From: Prorocentrum cordatum
Lineage: Eukaryota; Sar; Dinophyceae; Prorocentrales; Prorocentraceae
Length of the DNA stretch: 64,000 nt
Assembly (NCBI GenBank): GCA_963575745.1
Contig: CAUYUJ010016465.1
Coordinates: 27,501 to 91,500, forward strand
Direction of reading: 5' to 3'
In this document: positions 10,530-21,925 of the stretch, in pieces
Layout: every line of letters begins with the position of its first letter
Numbering within the stretch: position 1 is the stretch's first letter
The notes under the pieces: generated by a model
The model's database searches: none
What the model was told of the DNA's origin: nothing
The model's input: the letters and a program-made list of their open reading frames with translations, nothing else
Program-made: the position numbers and the translations under genes

Positions 10530-10720
10530 CCCTTCTTGGCAGAGCCTAGGTCGGGAAAAATATGCGTGGCATTCAAAATTTCAGTGGACAGAAAATGAGC
10601 GGCATCATTAGGGTGCATTTGACAAATTCCACTCCAATCTGTCTGGCGAAAATGTCGCCGGAGGGAAGACCAAGAAACTTTTGAATACTTCCAGCCACGA
10701 CGCTCCGAATGGGAGGGGGA
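10530..10720 (-). pseudogene. LINE linker between endonuclease and RT
   Basis: Reads WKYSKVSWSSLRRHF, then TDWSGICQ and a run to THIFPD, the usual Trp-rich linker of non-LTR elements. The expected continuation (PWLT, then a Cys and Lys) is found only near 8,830, beyond the microsatellite block. Confidence 0.72.
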
Positions 10721-11380
10721 GAAGAGGAGGGAAGGACAAAGAACACAGAACAAGGGAATGGTCGGCGATTTGGGGAAGAACTACGCAATGCACCTGCTCG
10801 GAAAGATCCGTTAAAACCAGATCAAAGAAATTCGCCCCCCGAGTAAGACTACGAACGCAGTCTTTGAAACCGTAGAACGAACACCAATTGTGCATGGCAA
10901 TGCCTTCCAGACGAGTGTGTCTAGAAAACGCAACCAATGTATATGATGAAGGTTCAGGTCTCAGACCACAACAGCTCCGATTGCAAAGCTCGAATGTTGG
11001 CGCCACTCCGCCGAAAACAAATCAATCGTTGCCACTTCGAAGAAGTGCGGCGGGCGATACTAACAAGCAATCAAGACCGGACCACGCTGAGAATGAAACA
11101 ATGTCCACAAGATTTCGGCCTGGGAAGAACGATGGAGGGGAGAAACTATACCTACGAAACTATTCATCGCAAGCATCGACACGCTGCCACTGTGAGCGTT
11201 CCTATCTTGTCGGTCAACAATGGAATAGTTACCCAGTCATGCACGGTACAGGACAAGACTGATCAAACTTCGTTTTGTTAAGCAGAATAAATGCAGGAAG
11301 AGCGGGAAGCAATCGCAGACGGGCCTCGAACTCGCCGCGACGACTACCATCGATGTCAATATGCAAAACGGCGAGATGCT
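10690..11380 (-). pseudogene. LINE endonuclease domain (EEP/APE type), broken
   Basis: The strand reads in order: an opening HIDIDGSRRGEFEARL, LNKTKFDQS (the xET-like metal site region), LIACYRPP-type text, DLNLHHIHWLRF (the GDxN motif; the preceding Gly codon has become TGA), FFDLVLTDL, and IADHSLVLCSLSF (the SDH motif). This order is diagnostic of the AP-endonuclease-like domain that nicks target DNA. The pieces lie in different frames, so the domain is dead. Confidence 0.8.
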
Positions 11381-11449
11381 GTGAAACAGCCGATCGACAG
11401 GAAGGATCCGGATTCACGCGGACCCCTGCCGGGAGGCGAATTCTGAGGA

Positions 11450-12295
11450 AAATAGGGCGTGATCCTTTTCTGAAAGAAATCAACACCGCACAGGTTAGAC
11501 ACAGACAGCGGTCGAGCCACAGAAGCAGGGCCGCCAGACGAGATTGCAGAGGCAAGCTGCGCTGCACTACCGGCTCCCCCGGACGAGGTGACAGAGGTAA
11601 GCTGTGCTGCACTGCTGGCTCTGCCGGACGAGCTGGCAAAGATAAGCTGCGTTGCATTGTCGGCCCCGCCGGACCCGATGGCAGAGGTAAGCTGCACTGC
11701 ACTACTGGCTCCGCCAAATGGGAGAGGTAACCGGCTCCACCGGACAGAATAGAAGACATCAGCTGCGTTGCACTGCCGGCTTCACCGGGTGAAAAAGCAG
11801 AGAAGATCAGCCTTGCTCTACGAGAACGCTTCTGCAAAGATGCCGCAGATCTTGGGCCACGACGACGGAGACGGGAAAATATAACGGGACCCGGGGGCCG
11901 CTCAATCCGCATTGCGGAGGGCGCAGGTCGGAGAAGTAGGACAATAGTGTGAAACTCGAAAGCAGCCCCCCAACACCTCCATTCAAGAGACAGACTCGAG
12001 AAAGGATGCAAAAACACTCCCTCGAAATCAGTGCTGGATTGCTCAGACGCCTTGGCTTCGGCACCCTTCAAAATGCGATTCTTAAAATCTAATTGGGCAG
12101 TCTTGCCTGGCGCAGCAGTCTTTGAATATCGCTGGCTTTCAAAAGGGCCCAATCTCTGTGTTTATTGAATTTCTTTTTAATTCTACGCACTTCTACAACT
12201 TCCGCAACTGACTTCACAATTGCATTATTGCAACGCTCGAAGACATGATGAAGATCTGCTTCACTACTGAACTCAATGTACGAAACATTGGACAT
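11450..12295 (-). pseudogene. Possible LINE 5' (ORF1-like) region
   Basis: Open reading runs upstream of the endonuclease include a 68-residue ORF (12295-12089, ATG start) with text FERCNNAIVKSVAEVVEVRR, and an ORF running into the 45-bp minisatellite. No zinc knuckle or RRM is recognised. It is assigned to the LINE only because of position and strand. Confidence 0.3.
11545..11805. repeat. 45-bp minisatellite, about five copies
   Basis: The word AAGCTGCRCTGCACTRC starts at 11553, 11599, 11644 and 11689, with a related copy at about 11765. The 45/46-bp period keeps the minus frame open as a 15-residue repeat (SGGAGSAAQL-like). It sits just upstream of the LINE endonuclease, so it may lie in an ORF1-like region. 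Confidence 0.85.
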
Positions 12296-12299
12296 AACG

Positions 12300-12460
12300 G
12301 TCCCAGATATGAGGAGGATAATGAGAAGGAGGGCGAGGAGGCGGAGGAGGAGGAGGAATTAGGGCGAGGAGGAGGAGGAGGGCGAGAAGGATGAGGAAGA
12401 GGAGAGCGAGAAGGAGGATGGCGAGGAGAAGGAGGAGGAAAGGCTGCCAAAGGCACTCCA
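12300..12460. repeat. GGA/GAA-rich purine tract
   Basis: GAGGAGGA and GAGAAGGAGG words in an imperfect array. Pro/Ser-rich minus ORFs are artefacts. From 12460 to 12630 nothing is recognised. Confidence 0.8.
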
Positions 12461-12631
12461 TCTTGAATGACCCGCGTCGGCGCTGTCACACGCGCCGAGG
12501 CGGCACGAGCCTGCCGGTGACTGCTACTGCGTGCCCCCAATCATCCGGCGCCGCGAATTTTCCGTGACATGGTCCCCATCCAGAATCTGTCGGCTACACG
12601 CACGCTGGCGGCGCGCACAAGGGGGTAGGGA

Positions 12632-12750
12632 GACGGGGAAGGCTTCTGAGAAGAAGGCTGCTTCTTAGAAGGCGCCCGCCTTACATCTGCAGACAAGGCC
12701 CGCGCCTTCTAAGAAGCAGGGGTGTCTCTGAGAAGCCTTCCCGCCTCCCC
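12632..12750. repeat. Foldback element, about 119 bp
   Basis: The left arm GGGGAAGGCTTCTGAGAAG..CTTCTTAGAAGGCGC is mirrored by GCGCCTTCTAAGAAGCAG..CTCTGAGAAGCCTTCCC on the right. The arms are about 45 bp with small indels and the loop about 20 bp. No ORF. Confidence 0.75.
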
Positions 12751-12780
12751 CTGCCCCCCCCTGCGCGTGGCCGAGTACAC

Positions 12781-12933
12781 GAGTGGCCCTAGGCAGGAGT
12801 GACCTCTGATGCGCGGCTTGCGGATTGCTGCGCGCGATGCGACAGCAGCGGCCTGCGAGCTCGATACTGGCCCCACCCCCCCGCGCCCCTCGACGGCCGC
12901 TCACCAAAGGTCACTCCGCGAAGGGTCGCTCTT
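12781..12933. mobile_element. TIR element, GAGTGACC family, copy C
   Basis: Left end GAGTGGCCCTAGGCAGGAG then TGACCTCTGATGCGCGGC. Right end CACCAAAGGTCACTCCGCG then AAGGGTCGCTCTTGCG. About 153 bp, with the same doubled-tip inverted-repeat plan as the copies at 3283 and 4931. Confidence 0.72.
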
Positions 12934-14027
12934 GCGTGTCGCCGATGGCTCTAACCCTACAGGTTATAGGTATTCAGAGCCCCCCCAGTGGCTCGAAACT
13001 GATTATTTGCTCGACGCCTTATTGACGGACTGGGGCTCCACCAATAGGGGAGTATAATTATGTCTCCGCGGCACTCGCCGTACAACAAGGTCTATCCCAA
13101 GAGGGGGGTGTCCAAGAGGGGGGGGTGCAAATCATGACCGGCGGCATGTGCGCGGCCCCGCGGGGGGGCCAGGGACGTCATGAAATAAGAAGAGGCGCAG
13201 CGAAATCTGGGGAGATATCATGGCCCACGCCATGATATCCACCCCCCCTAGTCATCACCCCCCTCTTTTCCGCCCCCGACAACTGAGGCGACCCCCAGGA
13301 TGGACTCGCGTCGTCCCGGGCCGCCCAGTGGCCCCGGGCCCGAGGCGGGCCTCCCCGCGGGGGGCCCCGCGCGAGGGCACGGGGGGGGGGGGGGGAGAAG
13401 GCGCGCACCCTTTGTGCCCCTCTTGGGCCCCAGGGGGGGCCCCATCGGGGCCCCCTGTAGGGCTCAAGAGGTATGCCTTTCCTCCTCCTCCCCCCCTCCA
13501 TCGCACACCCCATTACTCGGCGCCCGGCCCAGAGGTCCCCGGGAGTCTCCTGAGGTCCGCGGAGACCCTCCAGAAGCCCCCCATGCTCTGGAGGTCTCGG
13601 GTTGCACCTGGGGGCGAAGAGCTCGGGCATTATCCAGGGGTCTCTGGAGAGGTCTCTTAGAGCAGAGGGGAGAAGACGAGTAGCAGGAGACAGACGGAGG
13701 GAAACCATGGTAATGAGGGAGAAGAGGAGAACATGAGAGAAACATCGGAAACCATATTTTTACATCTCATTATCTGGCCATCGCTCGGACGTCCATTCCC
13801 TGTGCTTTTTTCGGTTTCGTGCGTGGTTTTTTCGCCGAATGATCAAGGATGGTCCTCGATGGTCCTCGCCGAAGGAAAAATACACACGTCCGAGCGATGC
13901 CAAGTTGTAGTAGCAGATGTCGCTGCTGCGGACAACCGCCTGGGCCTGGCGCGGACCAGGTGGGCGAGACCGCGGCCTCCAGAATCTGCTGGCAACTGCT
14001 GTGCGCGCGGACGCACACAGAAAGCGC
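12934..14027. other. GC-rich spacer, no recognised gene
   Basis: Contains G and C homopolymer runs and only unrecognised ORFs. A perfect 11-bp inverted repeat, GATATCATGGC / GCCATGATATC with a 4-base loop, lies at 13214-13239. Confidence 0.5.
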
Positions 14028-14165
14028 GAGAGGAGGAGGAGGAGGAGGAGGAGGAGGAGGAGGAGGAGAAGAGAAGGAGGAGGAGGAGGAGGAGGAAGAG
14101 GAGCAGGAGAGAGGAGAGGAGGAGGAGGGAGGAGGAGGAGGAGGAGGAGGAGGAGGAGGAGGAGG
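14028..14165. repeat. (GGA)n microsatellite
   Basis: GAG/GGA triplets with AAG and CAG interruptions. A second, shorter tract is at 14885-14942. All Glu- and Pro-rich ORFs across 13.8-15.2 kb derive from these. Confidence 0.95.
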
Positions 14166-14568
14166 AAAGGGCGCCTCGAGAAGGATGAGCTCCCCCAAAG
14201 CGGGCCTCCCGGCCCGTGTCTCGTTCTGCCTCTCTGGAGCCCCCTTCGCCAGGGAAGGAGCCCCCCCCCCCGCCCCGAGCGCTCAAGGAAGCGGGGGGCG
14301 GGCGGGGGGGGGGAAGAGAGAGGGAGCCGCCTGGGCGGCGTGCCCGTTCGCCACCTCCACGCCGGGGTCCGCCGCCCGCGCCCCGCCGCCGCCCCCCTCG
14401 GGCACCATGTGCGCGCAGGCGCGCCTCCCGCGGCGAGGACTCCCCTCCGGAGCCACGGCGGCTGCGGAGCGGGAGGGGAGGGGAGGGGAGGGGAGGGGGG
14501 AGTCGCCCTGCGGATTATGGGAAGCGCAGCGCAGTTTTCCCCAACAAAGCAGCACTCAATGAGCCACA

Positions 14569-14607
14569 ATTGCGCTTCCCATAATTTTTTATTATGGGAA
14601 ACGCAAT
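14569..14607. repeat. 17-bp stem hairpin with T5 loop
   Basis: ATTGCGCTTCCCATAAT, five T, then ATTATGGGAAACGCAAT: one mismatch in 17 bp. A third copy of the arm (ATTATGGGAAGCGCA) stands at about 14514. It could be the tip of a small foldback element. Confidence 0.7.
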
Positions 14608-15290
14608 CCCGGACGACTGCCGGGAGTCAGGGGGGCGAAGATTGTGGGGAGGAGAGGGGGGACAGAGGGCAAGAGGAGGAGGGGCGGGGGTTGGAGGAGG
14701 GAGTGGAAGACGGACTGACTGGCGGATGGCTCGGGCTCAGCGTCTCCTCGGCGCTCTGCTCCACACGTTGTGCACTGTGGCAGCCCTGAGGCTGCTAATG
14801 CGCTCGTGGAGGAATGATAGATGACATCGCTGAGCCAAGGAGGGGAAGAGGGGGCGGGGAGGAAAGAGGAGCACGGGCACGACGGCCAGGGAGGAGGAGG
14901 AGGAGAACGAGGAGGAGGAGGAGGAGGAGGAGGAGGAGGAGGGAGACCAGATCAGACCAACGAAGTGTCAACGACGCCGTGGAGCACCCTCCCGCCCCAA
15001 ATCCACTCCTCACAGGGCACGGGCACTCGTCTCCACTCCGCGAGGGGGGGGCCCCGAAGAGCACGCGCTCCGTGTGCCCGCCCTTCCGGCGCGAGCTCCG
15101 CTCGAGGAGGACCGCCGACCGCCCTCCGAACTGCGCGGGGCGCGGCGAGCGGCCAGCGACGGCCCCACTCCGAGCAGGGACGGCCCTCCTCACAACGCAT
15201 GACTTCGCACAGCTGTGGCTTCCTGGCCCTGTAACGGATTCTCAGGCGCTTGGCCCCTTTGATGAACGCACCCGCCCCCCCCCCACCCAC
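14608..15290. other. GC- and GGA-rich spacer, no recognised gene
   Basis: Contains the (GGA)n tract at 14885-14942. ORFs on both strands show no recognisable domain. Confidence 0.5.
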
Positions 15291-15420
15291 CCACACACAC
15301 ACACCACACCACACCACACCACACCACACACACACCACACCACACCACACCACACCACACCACACCACACCACACCACACCACACCACACCACACCACAC
15401 CACACCACACCACACCGCAC
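15290..15420. repeat. (CACAC)n pentamer microsatellite
   Basis: About 25 copies of CACAC with one CACACA register shift near 15330. No gene. Confidence 0.95.
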
Positions 15421-15459
15421 CAAACATATCGCACTCTTCGTTTCAAACATGTTTGGGGA

Positions 15460-15605
15460 CCTCAAGCGAGGAGCCCAGTTTTGAAAACGAACCGCCCTCC
15501 ACCCGCGTAACGTTGGACGGCGCCACGGCGACTCCCCTTTTTTGAAAATCTTTGCCAAAACGAGAGCCCCGTTTTGAAAACCAACCGCCGTCCATTCGTG
15601 AAATT
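15460..15605. repeat. GTTTTGAAAA dispersed repeat, copies 1-2
   Basis: Two degenerate units carry GTTTTGAAAAC.AACCGCC at 15479 and 15571, about 92 bp apart, each preceded by CGAGRRSCC. The same unit recurs at 25.5-25.64 kb. Nothing else is recognised from 15605 to 16205. Confidence 0.65.
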
Positions 15606-16248
15606 GTTGGGAACCTCAAGCTGCAAGATCGTAAACGGTGAGAAGATCTCAAGCGAAACGCCCGGTCCACCCTAACGACACGGCCGTTGGGGATTATTTG
15701 TTTGCCCGCGACGCACAAAATGACCTCCCGTCCCAAGGCCCCCCCCCCCGCACGTCACCAGCCCTACAATCACAACCCGGAAATACATGCTTGAAAATGG
15801 ATTCCACGCTCGAGTCGGGGCCGCGTCTCTGCGGCGTCTCCATGCGGGTTCCAGCGGCACCGTGAGCCCTGGGCACTTGCAGTCTTGCATGGTCTCACGC
15901 TTGATTGCCTGCGCGCCTGCAGTCTTGCGTGGGCACTCGGGCACAACCGCGTCCACTGTGGATCGGCCCAGGGTCCGGACGGGACCCCGAGGCTTTCGTC
16001 AGGGACACCTGCGTTCGCCAGCCAGGGTGCACCCGCACTGGCGGCGGTGCTTCCTCCCTCCCTGGCCTTCGCACACCTGGGCATGCTAGCGCTCCAGCGC
16101 ACGGTCGTGGATCGAAGTGGCCGCTTCCACACACAGCGAGATTCGGAGGACGACATCGACGAGCACAACGAGCAGAGATGCTTTCACTAGCTTCTGGGGG
16201 CCTCTGATTAGTCTCTGGCTCCCGCCCACGCGGCCCTCTTGGCGTCGT

Positions 16249-16411
16249 TTAGGTCGGGCATGTCCCCCTACAGGCGGATTTTGGGAGAAAAATTCAAAAT
16301 ACTCAACAAATATTCAAACATAGTTTTACAAACACTCAAACAAAAACTATCCCTAACTATTTCTGGACTATCTTTGAATCTTCCTCCTGTAGAGGGACAG
16401 GCCCGACTTGA
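16249..16411. mobile_element. MITE-like element, copy 1
   Basis: 163 bp with TIRs of about 30 bp. The left end is TTAGGTCGGGCATGTCCCCC followed by TACAGGCGGA. The right end is the reverse complement of TCAAGTCGGGCCTGTCCCTC plus TACAGGAGGA. The interior is AT-rich against a GC-rich background and has no ORF. A 37-bp direct repeat beginning GATTAGTCTCTGGC lies on both sides (16206 and 16412). Confidence 0.8.
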
Positions 16412-16563
16412 GATTAGTCTCTGGCTCCCGCCCGCGCGGCCCTCTTGGGGCTTCGTGGGTCGCGCTTGGCGAACCTGACGCGCCTGGCGCACCTGGGCGC
16501 CTGGCGGACGTCAGCCCCAGTCCCAATCCAGTTCAGGACAGCGCTTCCCTGCTCAGCGTAGCC

Positions 16564-16721
16564 GTAAGTCGGGCCTGTCCATCTACAGGGGGAAGAAAAC
16601 TCTAAAATAGTCAAACAAAATTGTACAGGGACGATTATTGTCGTATTGTTTGATACGTTTCGAAAATGCTTGGGTTTTTGTTCGCCCAAAATCCGCCTGT
16701 AGGGGGACACGCCCGACCTAA
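16564..16721. mobile_element. MITE-like element, copy 2 (inverted)
   Basis: 158 bp with the same TIRs as copy 1 but in opposite orientation: the right end, reverse-complemented, reads TTAGGTCGGGCGTGTCCCCC. The inner flank GGCGGATTTTGGG is shared. The two copies are diverged in the middle. Confidence 0.8.
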
Positions 16722-16818
16722 GTTTAGCCCAGACCAGCTCTGTCCAACTCTGGCCAGCCCTGCGCAGACCAGGGACACCGGCACCAACCGCTCGCAACTT
16801 GCACCGGGAGTTCAAAGG

Positions 16819-17478
16819 CTACCGGATGCGCGCGGCGGTCGAGCGCCGCGAAAACATGAACAGGAATCGATGACGGCAAATTGGGGGCGGTGCTGGAGAG
16901 CGGAATCGATGGTGCAATCGTTTCTTTCGCTGATTCTCGGGCAGATGCACGAGGCGTGACGTAAGGGCGACAGTGGGCCCAGTGGAGGAGTGCCATGCCG
17001 AAAGGTATGTCCGAGGATGCCGTTTGCGCCGAGGGCATCGTGGCAATTCAAAATTATTTGAGACTTCGGATGCGCTTGGCGCCAGGAGTTTGTTTTGTTT
17101 CTGGTATTTTGAAATACTTGATACTCGCGGCCGAAGGTTTCGTGGCACCTTGAAACCCTTTGACGCGAGCGGATCTCGTTGGCGCCGTGGGTTTCGATAG
17201 ACTTTGAGCCTCTCTGAGACGCTCCGATGAGACTGGCGCCGAGGGCTTCTTGGCACTTCGACACGCTTTTTGAGGCGGGCGGGTGCGGTTGGCTCCGAAG
17301 ATTTCTCGACATCTCGATACCCGTTGAGACGTGCAGTTGTGGTTTGCGCCGAAGTTGCCGTTGCACTTTCAGCCCCTCTGGGACGCCCAGAGATCTGCTG
17401 GGAACCGAGGGCTCGCGGCAGTTTGACACCCTCTGAACCACTTTGATGCAGCTTGAGACCGCCTATGGGACTCGCCAT
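16819..17478 (-). CDS. Hypothetical protein of 19-residue repeats (57-bp minisatellite)
   Basis: A 219-residue ORF starts at an ATG (17478). From about 17470 to 17020 the DNA is a degenerate 57-bp tandem repeat, in phase with the frame, giving 19-residue units with a K.PR..RRQ-like core (KLPRALG, VPRSPRRQ, VYRNPRRQ, VPRNLRP). A triplet-multiple period with a conserved open frame is suggestive of coding but not proof. No known domain and no neighbours that hint at a role. It may simply be a minisatellite. Confidence 0.3.
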   Translation of the reverse strand: MASPIGGLKLHQSGSEGVKLPRALGSQQISGRPRGAESATATSAQTTTARLNGYRDVEKSSEPTAPARLKKRVEVPRSPRRQSHRSVSERLKVYRNPRRQRDPLASKGFKVPRNLRPRVSSISKYQKQNKLLAPSASEVSNNFELPRCPRRKRHPRTYLSAWHSSTGPTVALTSRLVHLPENQRKKRLHHRFRSPAPPPICRHRFLFMFSRRSTAARIR

Positions 17479-17479
17479 G

Positions 17480-18008
17480 CGAGCATCTTAATACAACTTC
17501 TGTAATTGCACAGATCCGACGCTCACCCTTTATGGCACTACAGTCAAAACTGATAGTGAGGATGCACGATAAGGATGCAAGGGCCTTAGAAGGCCGTGCA
17601 GACACTTTTCGAGCGGGGCGCGGCCAACGACAGTGGCCAAGGATGGGGCCGAAAGGAAAGAATGCAAGAGAAATCTGGGAAAGCTGCTCATCCTTAGTAT
17701 CTGTGTTGACTGAAGGTTGTGGGCTGGAGGGTCTCAAAATCGCACGAGCACGCAAGGGCTACCGCCCAGACGCGATCCATGCGAGGCAGAATCGCAATCA
17801 CCGTTTTGGCCAACGCCAGCTCGGCACGCATGCGTTGTGACGTGCCGGCTGAAGCGAATCGTCGATCTGAAGCGCGTGCAGCTGGCACCTGCTGAATACC
17901 CGCGATTTTCCACGCGTTTAGAAAATCGCTAACCCTGTGCTCCCGATGATAATCCCCGGGGATAAAAAAAGGGTCTGGCGGGGATAATCAACGATTTTCT
18001 CGGCGAAG
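17480..18008. other. Spacer without a recognised gene
   Basis: Unique-looking sequence with only unrecognised ORFs. Confidence 0.5.
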
Positions 18009-18425
<417 letters not shown>

Positions 18426-18637
18426 TAGAATTAGAATTGGAATATCTACGATTGTCCAATGCTAACGATTTTCTGCTCTTCACCTGCGGGAAGCGCCTCC
18501 CCTGGAGAGACCACTGCCCCACACGGGCCCGCCGCTCGGGCGAGAGGGTCCCCGCCCGGAGGGACGAGCAGGCCTCCCTCCGCGCAGCTGTTTCAGGCGT
18601 CGAGGCGTCGGACCGAGGGATCGCAGCAGACAAGCAT

Positions 18638-18803
18638 CGGGTGTTGCTAGAAGTAGCCCTGGCCCAAGGTGCCCCCAGCTTTTCGCTCCATTTTGGAGCC
18701 CCTGGAGCCCTCTGGGCCTCGCGAGGGGTGCTCTGGAGGCCGTTTCGGCTACCCCGAGAATCCTGGGGGCACCCTGGCCCAGGGGCACTTCTAGCAACAC
18801 CCG
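18638..18803. mobile_element. Foldback/TIR element, 166 bp
   Basis: The left arm CGGGTGTTGCTAGAAGTAGC, continuing CCTGGCCCAAGGTGCCCCCAG, is mirrored at 18765-18803 (reverse complement CGGGTGTTGCTAGAAGTGCC). Arms are about 40 bp. The interior is GC-rich with GGAGCCCCTGGAG words. No ORF of its own, though minus ORFs run through it. From 18804 to 19676 nothing is recognised. Confidence 0.75.
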
Positions 18804-19676
18804 AAAGCAGGGCCTAACTTTTGGGCTCGGACACAAGTTTGCCCAGAGGCTTGGAGGAGCAGGCCCTAACTCACGCTCTGTGTACACAGCGACACGGAGC
18901 CTCTGTGAATAAGGTGCGCAGCAGCGTCTTGGCTCCACTGTGCCCCTGTGATGTGCAGGGCGGAGATCGACGCTACCGGGACAGCAAAGCGGGGCGGACA
19001 CATCTGCCTCGCTTTCGAAGTCCTCCGGATCCGAAGGCTTTCTGAGCCTGCTCCCCAAACCAGGGCCGCGCGTGTCGTCGGAGGCCTCGGGGTGTCTTCA
19101 AAGACCCATGGAGGTCCTCGAAAGTTTCCATGAACGGGAGTGGACAGGAAGCACCCTCAGCAACACATCCTTGAGTTTTTGTCCTGCCAGAAGTTCTGAA
19201 ACAACAGCGTCGTGATTGCGGATACGGATCTCGTCGTGCGGCGGTCCTGGAACCCAGCGCCACCGCGAACCGAGGCTTAGTAAAGAAGTCCCGCCAAAAA
19301 TATGTGCGCGAAACACTCGCCCCCCCCCAGTCGTGACGAACGAAACGACTGGCCGGAAGTAACTCACCCCCCTGGAGCGATAGACAACGACTGCGACGGC
19401 GCCGCGCGAGGGTGGTCTCACGAGCAATAACAGCCAACCATCAAACATTACACTCCACTTCGCCGACAAATTGAAACTGTGAACGCTAGTGCAGTAGTAC
19501 TGTGTACTGAGCACTACTACAATATGTTCAAAAAGTATCGCAGTACGAACATGTACGTAATGGTAATACTTTAGTTCTGACGATTAGTATTGAAAAGATT
19601 TAGTGTAGGTACTCCAGTACCGTAGTGGTACGGCAATCGTGCCCTGATGCTGTAGCACTGTAGTAGTGATGCGGTC

Positions 19677-20230
<554 letters not shown>

Positions 20231-20846
20231 CTCGATTACTGCAGTCGTCGTAGTATAAAGTACTGCAGTCGCACTAAACCACCCTAGTCCAGAAGAAGAA
20301 GAAGTAGTAGTACTTAATGGTAATACTGCAATGATGGCTGTAGGAGTAGTGCAGTAGCTCTCCAGTGTTATAGTGCTCTAGGTTTGTACTAGCACGCTAG
20401 TACTGTCGCACGGTAGTAGCACTGTAGTAATAGTCGTACTCTAGCACTGAAATAATAGTACGGTTAATACTGTGGTAATAATGGTACTCTCGTTGGACAC
20501 GCGACAACGGACACATCGCGCGCAGGCAGACCCCCCGCTTGGGAGAAATGACGGGGTCCGATCGAAATTGACCCCCCTGGAAACAAGAATAACGGCGGGA
20601 ACGTGCCACCACGAACCCCCCCCCTTGTAGACGACTGAACCGGCCTGAAAACACTTACCGGGTCAACCTCTCATAACCCGGGGTGATGATACCGAGATCG
20701 ATGACTGCGCTCCACGCTCGCTCCTTAACCTACATAGATTATCCGCCAGATGCGGCAAGCGCTCTAGCAACGCACAGTCTCGGAGGCATACACAAGCAAG
20801 AAAGTGATACTCCAATTACCGCGGTTCCCACTTCATAAATGTTAAT

Positions 20847-20912
20847 CCCCCCTCCTCCTCCTCCTCGTCCTCCTCCTCCTCCTCCTCCTCCTCCTCCTCT
20901 TTCTCCTCCTTC
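20847..20912. repeat. (TCC)n microsatellite
   Basis: Short imperfect TCC tract. From 20480 to 20846 and from 20913 to 21107 no gene is recognised. Confidence 0.9.
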
Positions 20913-21107
20913 TCAGAGGTGCCCAGTTACCTGACCTGGTATAGTCCAGCGCATGAGAAAACGACTGCAGACATGAAAACAACACGTCTGACATATATTT
21001 TTGACTTGTTACGCTGCTACGTGCAGCAACCCAACTGTTGCACTCAGCAGCAATTGCTTCTAACGCAAAGAGAGTTACACCAGTCACCAGCCAACAAACA
21101 AATCAAA

Positions 21108-21736
21108 CTAGCTGTGACGTGTGTTTGGTGGCAACTTCCCCAGAACGGACCCCCCGAATATCATTCCCCCCGCTGTCCGCGCGTTCCAAGCGACGAGCAA
21201 GACGGGCGCCCATTGAGCGTCAGATGTAGCAACTGATTCCAGCAAGCATGACGATGGAAGCCACGCCGTAAATGTAGTCTTGAACGTGTCATTGTCGGGG
21301 GTGGAGGGATACTCGGTAGTCACGGTGGCCGTTGTCGTCACCGCAAACACAGCCAGGGTGACCACATCGGTCATCCCTGGAGTAGCGGTGATCACTGACT
21401 CACCGCGCCAATCAGCATCAAACATAGCATGTTACTCGTCCTTGATAGTGACTGCAACTCCTTAAACCGTAATGGACGGGATCTCGGCAAAACTCGCGTC
21501 GGCAACGTGAAGCTGGTCGTCACAGAGACTGTGACGAACACGCGGACAGCTGCGGAGAGCCGACGGGAATCCACGGTAAGTCCCGTAATGGTGATACAAG
21601 GGACGGAAACAGACAGAAGAAAACAGCCAGTCGCTGCAGCAGCTTTGTATACAGAGGAACTCGTGAAGCTGGACGGAGTCACGCCCGACGGAAGGATCTC
21701 GTCCGCGTTATACCGGTCAACAACCAACACCGCGTT
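21108..21736 (-). pseudogene. Val/Thr-rich coding remnant next to the Cys-rich gene
   Basis: Two ORF pieces on the minus strand are rich in Val, Thr and Ser (VTVSVTTSFTLP and TTTATVTTEYPSTPDND). They look like two diverged copies of one beta-rich module and sit directly downstream of the Cys-rich modules on the same strand, so they may be its C-terminal part. Frames do not join without shifts. No named domain is recognised. Confidence 0.35.
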
Positions 21737-21925
21737 CTCGACCTCCGAATGTTGTCGACCTCGGAGGTGTTCTCCGAGGGGACGGCCCACGCGGTCTCGA
21801 CCTCTGAAGTATGCTCGACCTCGGAGGTGCCCTCCGCGGGGACGGCCGACTCGACCTCTCGACCTCCGGAGGGTTCTCTGGGCGTCGGGGGTGTTCTCTG
21901 CGGGGACGGCCGACCTCGGCGGCGG
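21737..21925. repeat. GGAGGTxxTCTSCGxGGGGACGGCC minisatellite
   Basis: GACCTCGGAGGTG and GGGGACGGCC words recur at about 60-69 bp spacing (GGACGGCC near 21779, 21839 and 21908). A single related unit stands at 22640-22675. On the minus strand it reads SEVE..SAVPA, a linker within the Cys-rich gene. Confidence 0.7.

Noticed and set aside
13214-13239. Hairpin as a bacterial-type terminator
   Set aside because: No T-run follows, and the region is eukaryotic spacer DNA.
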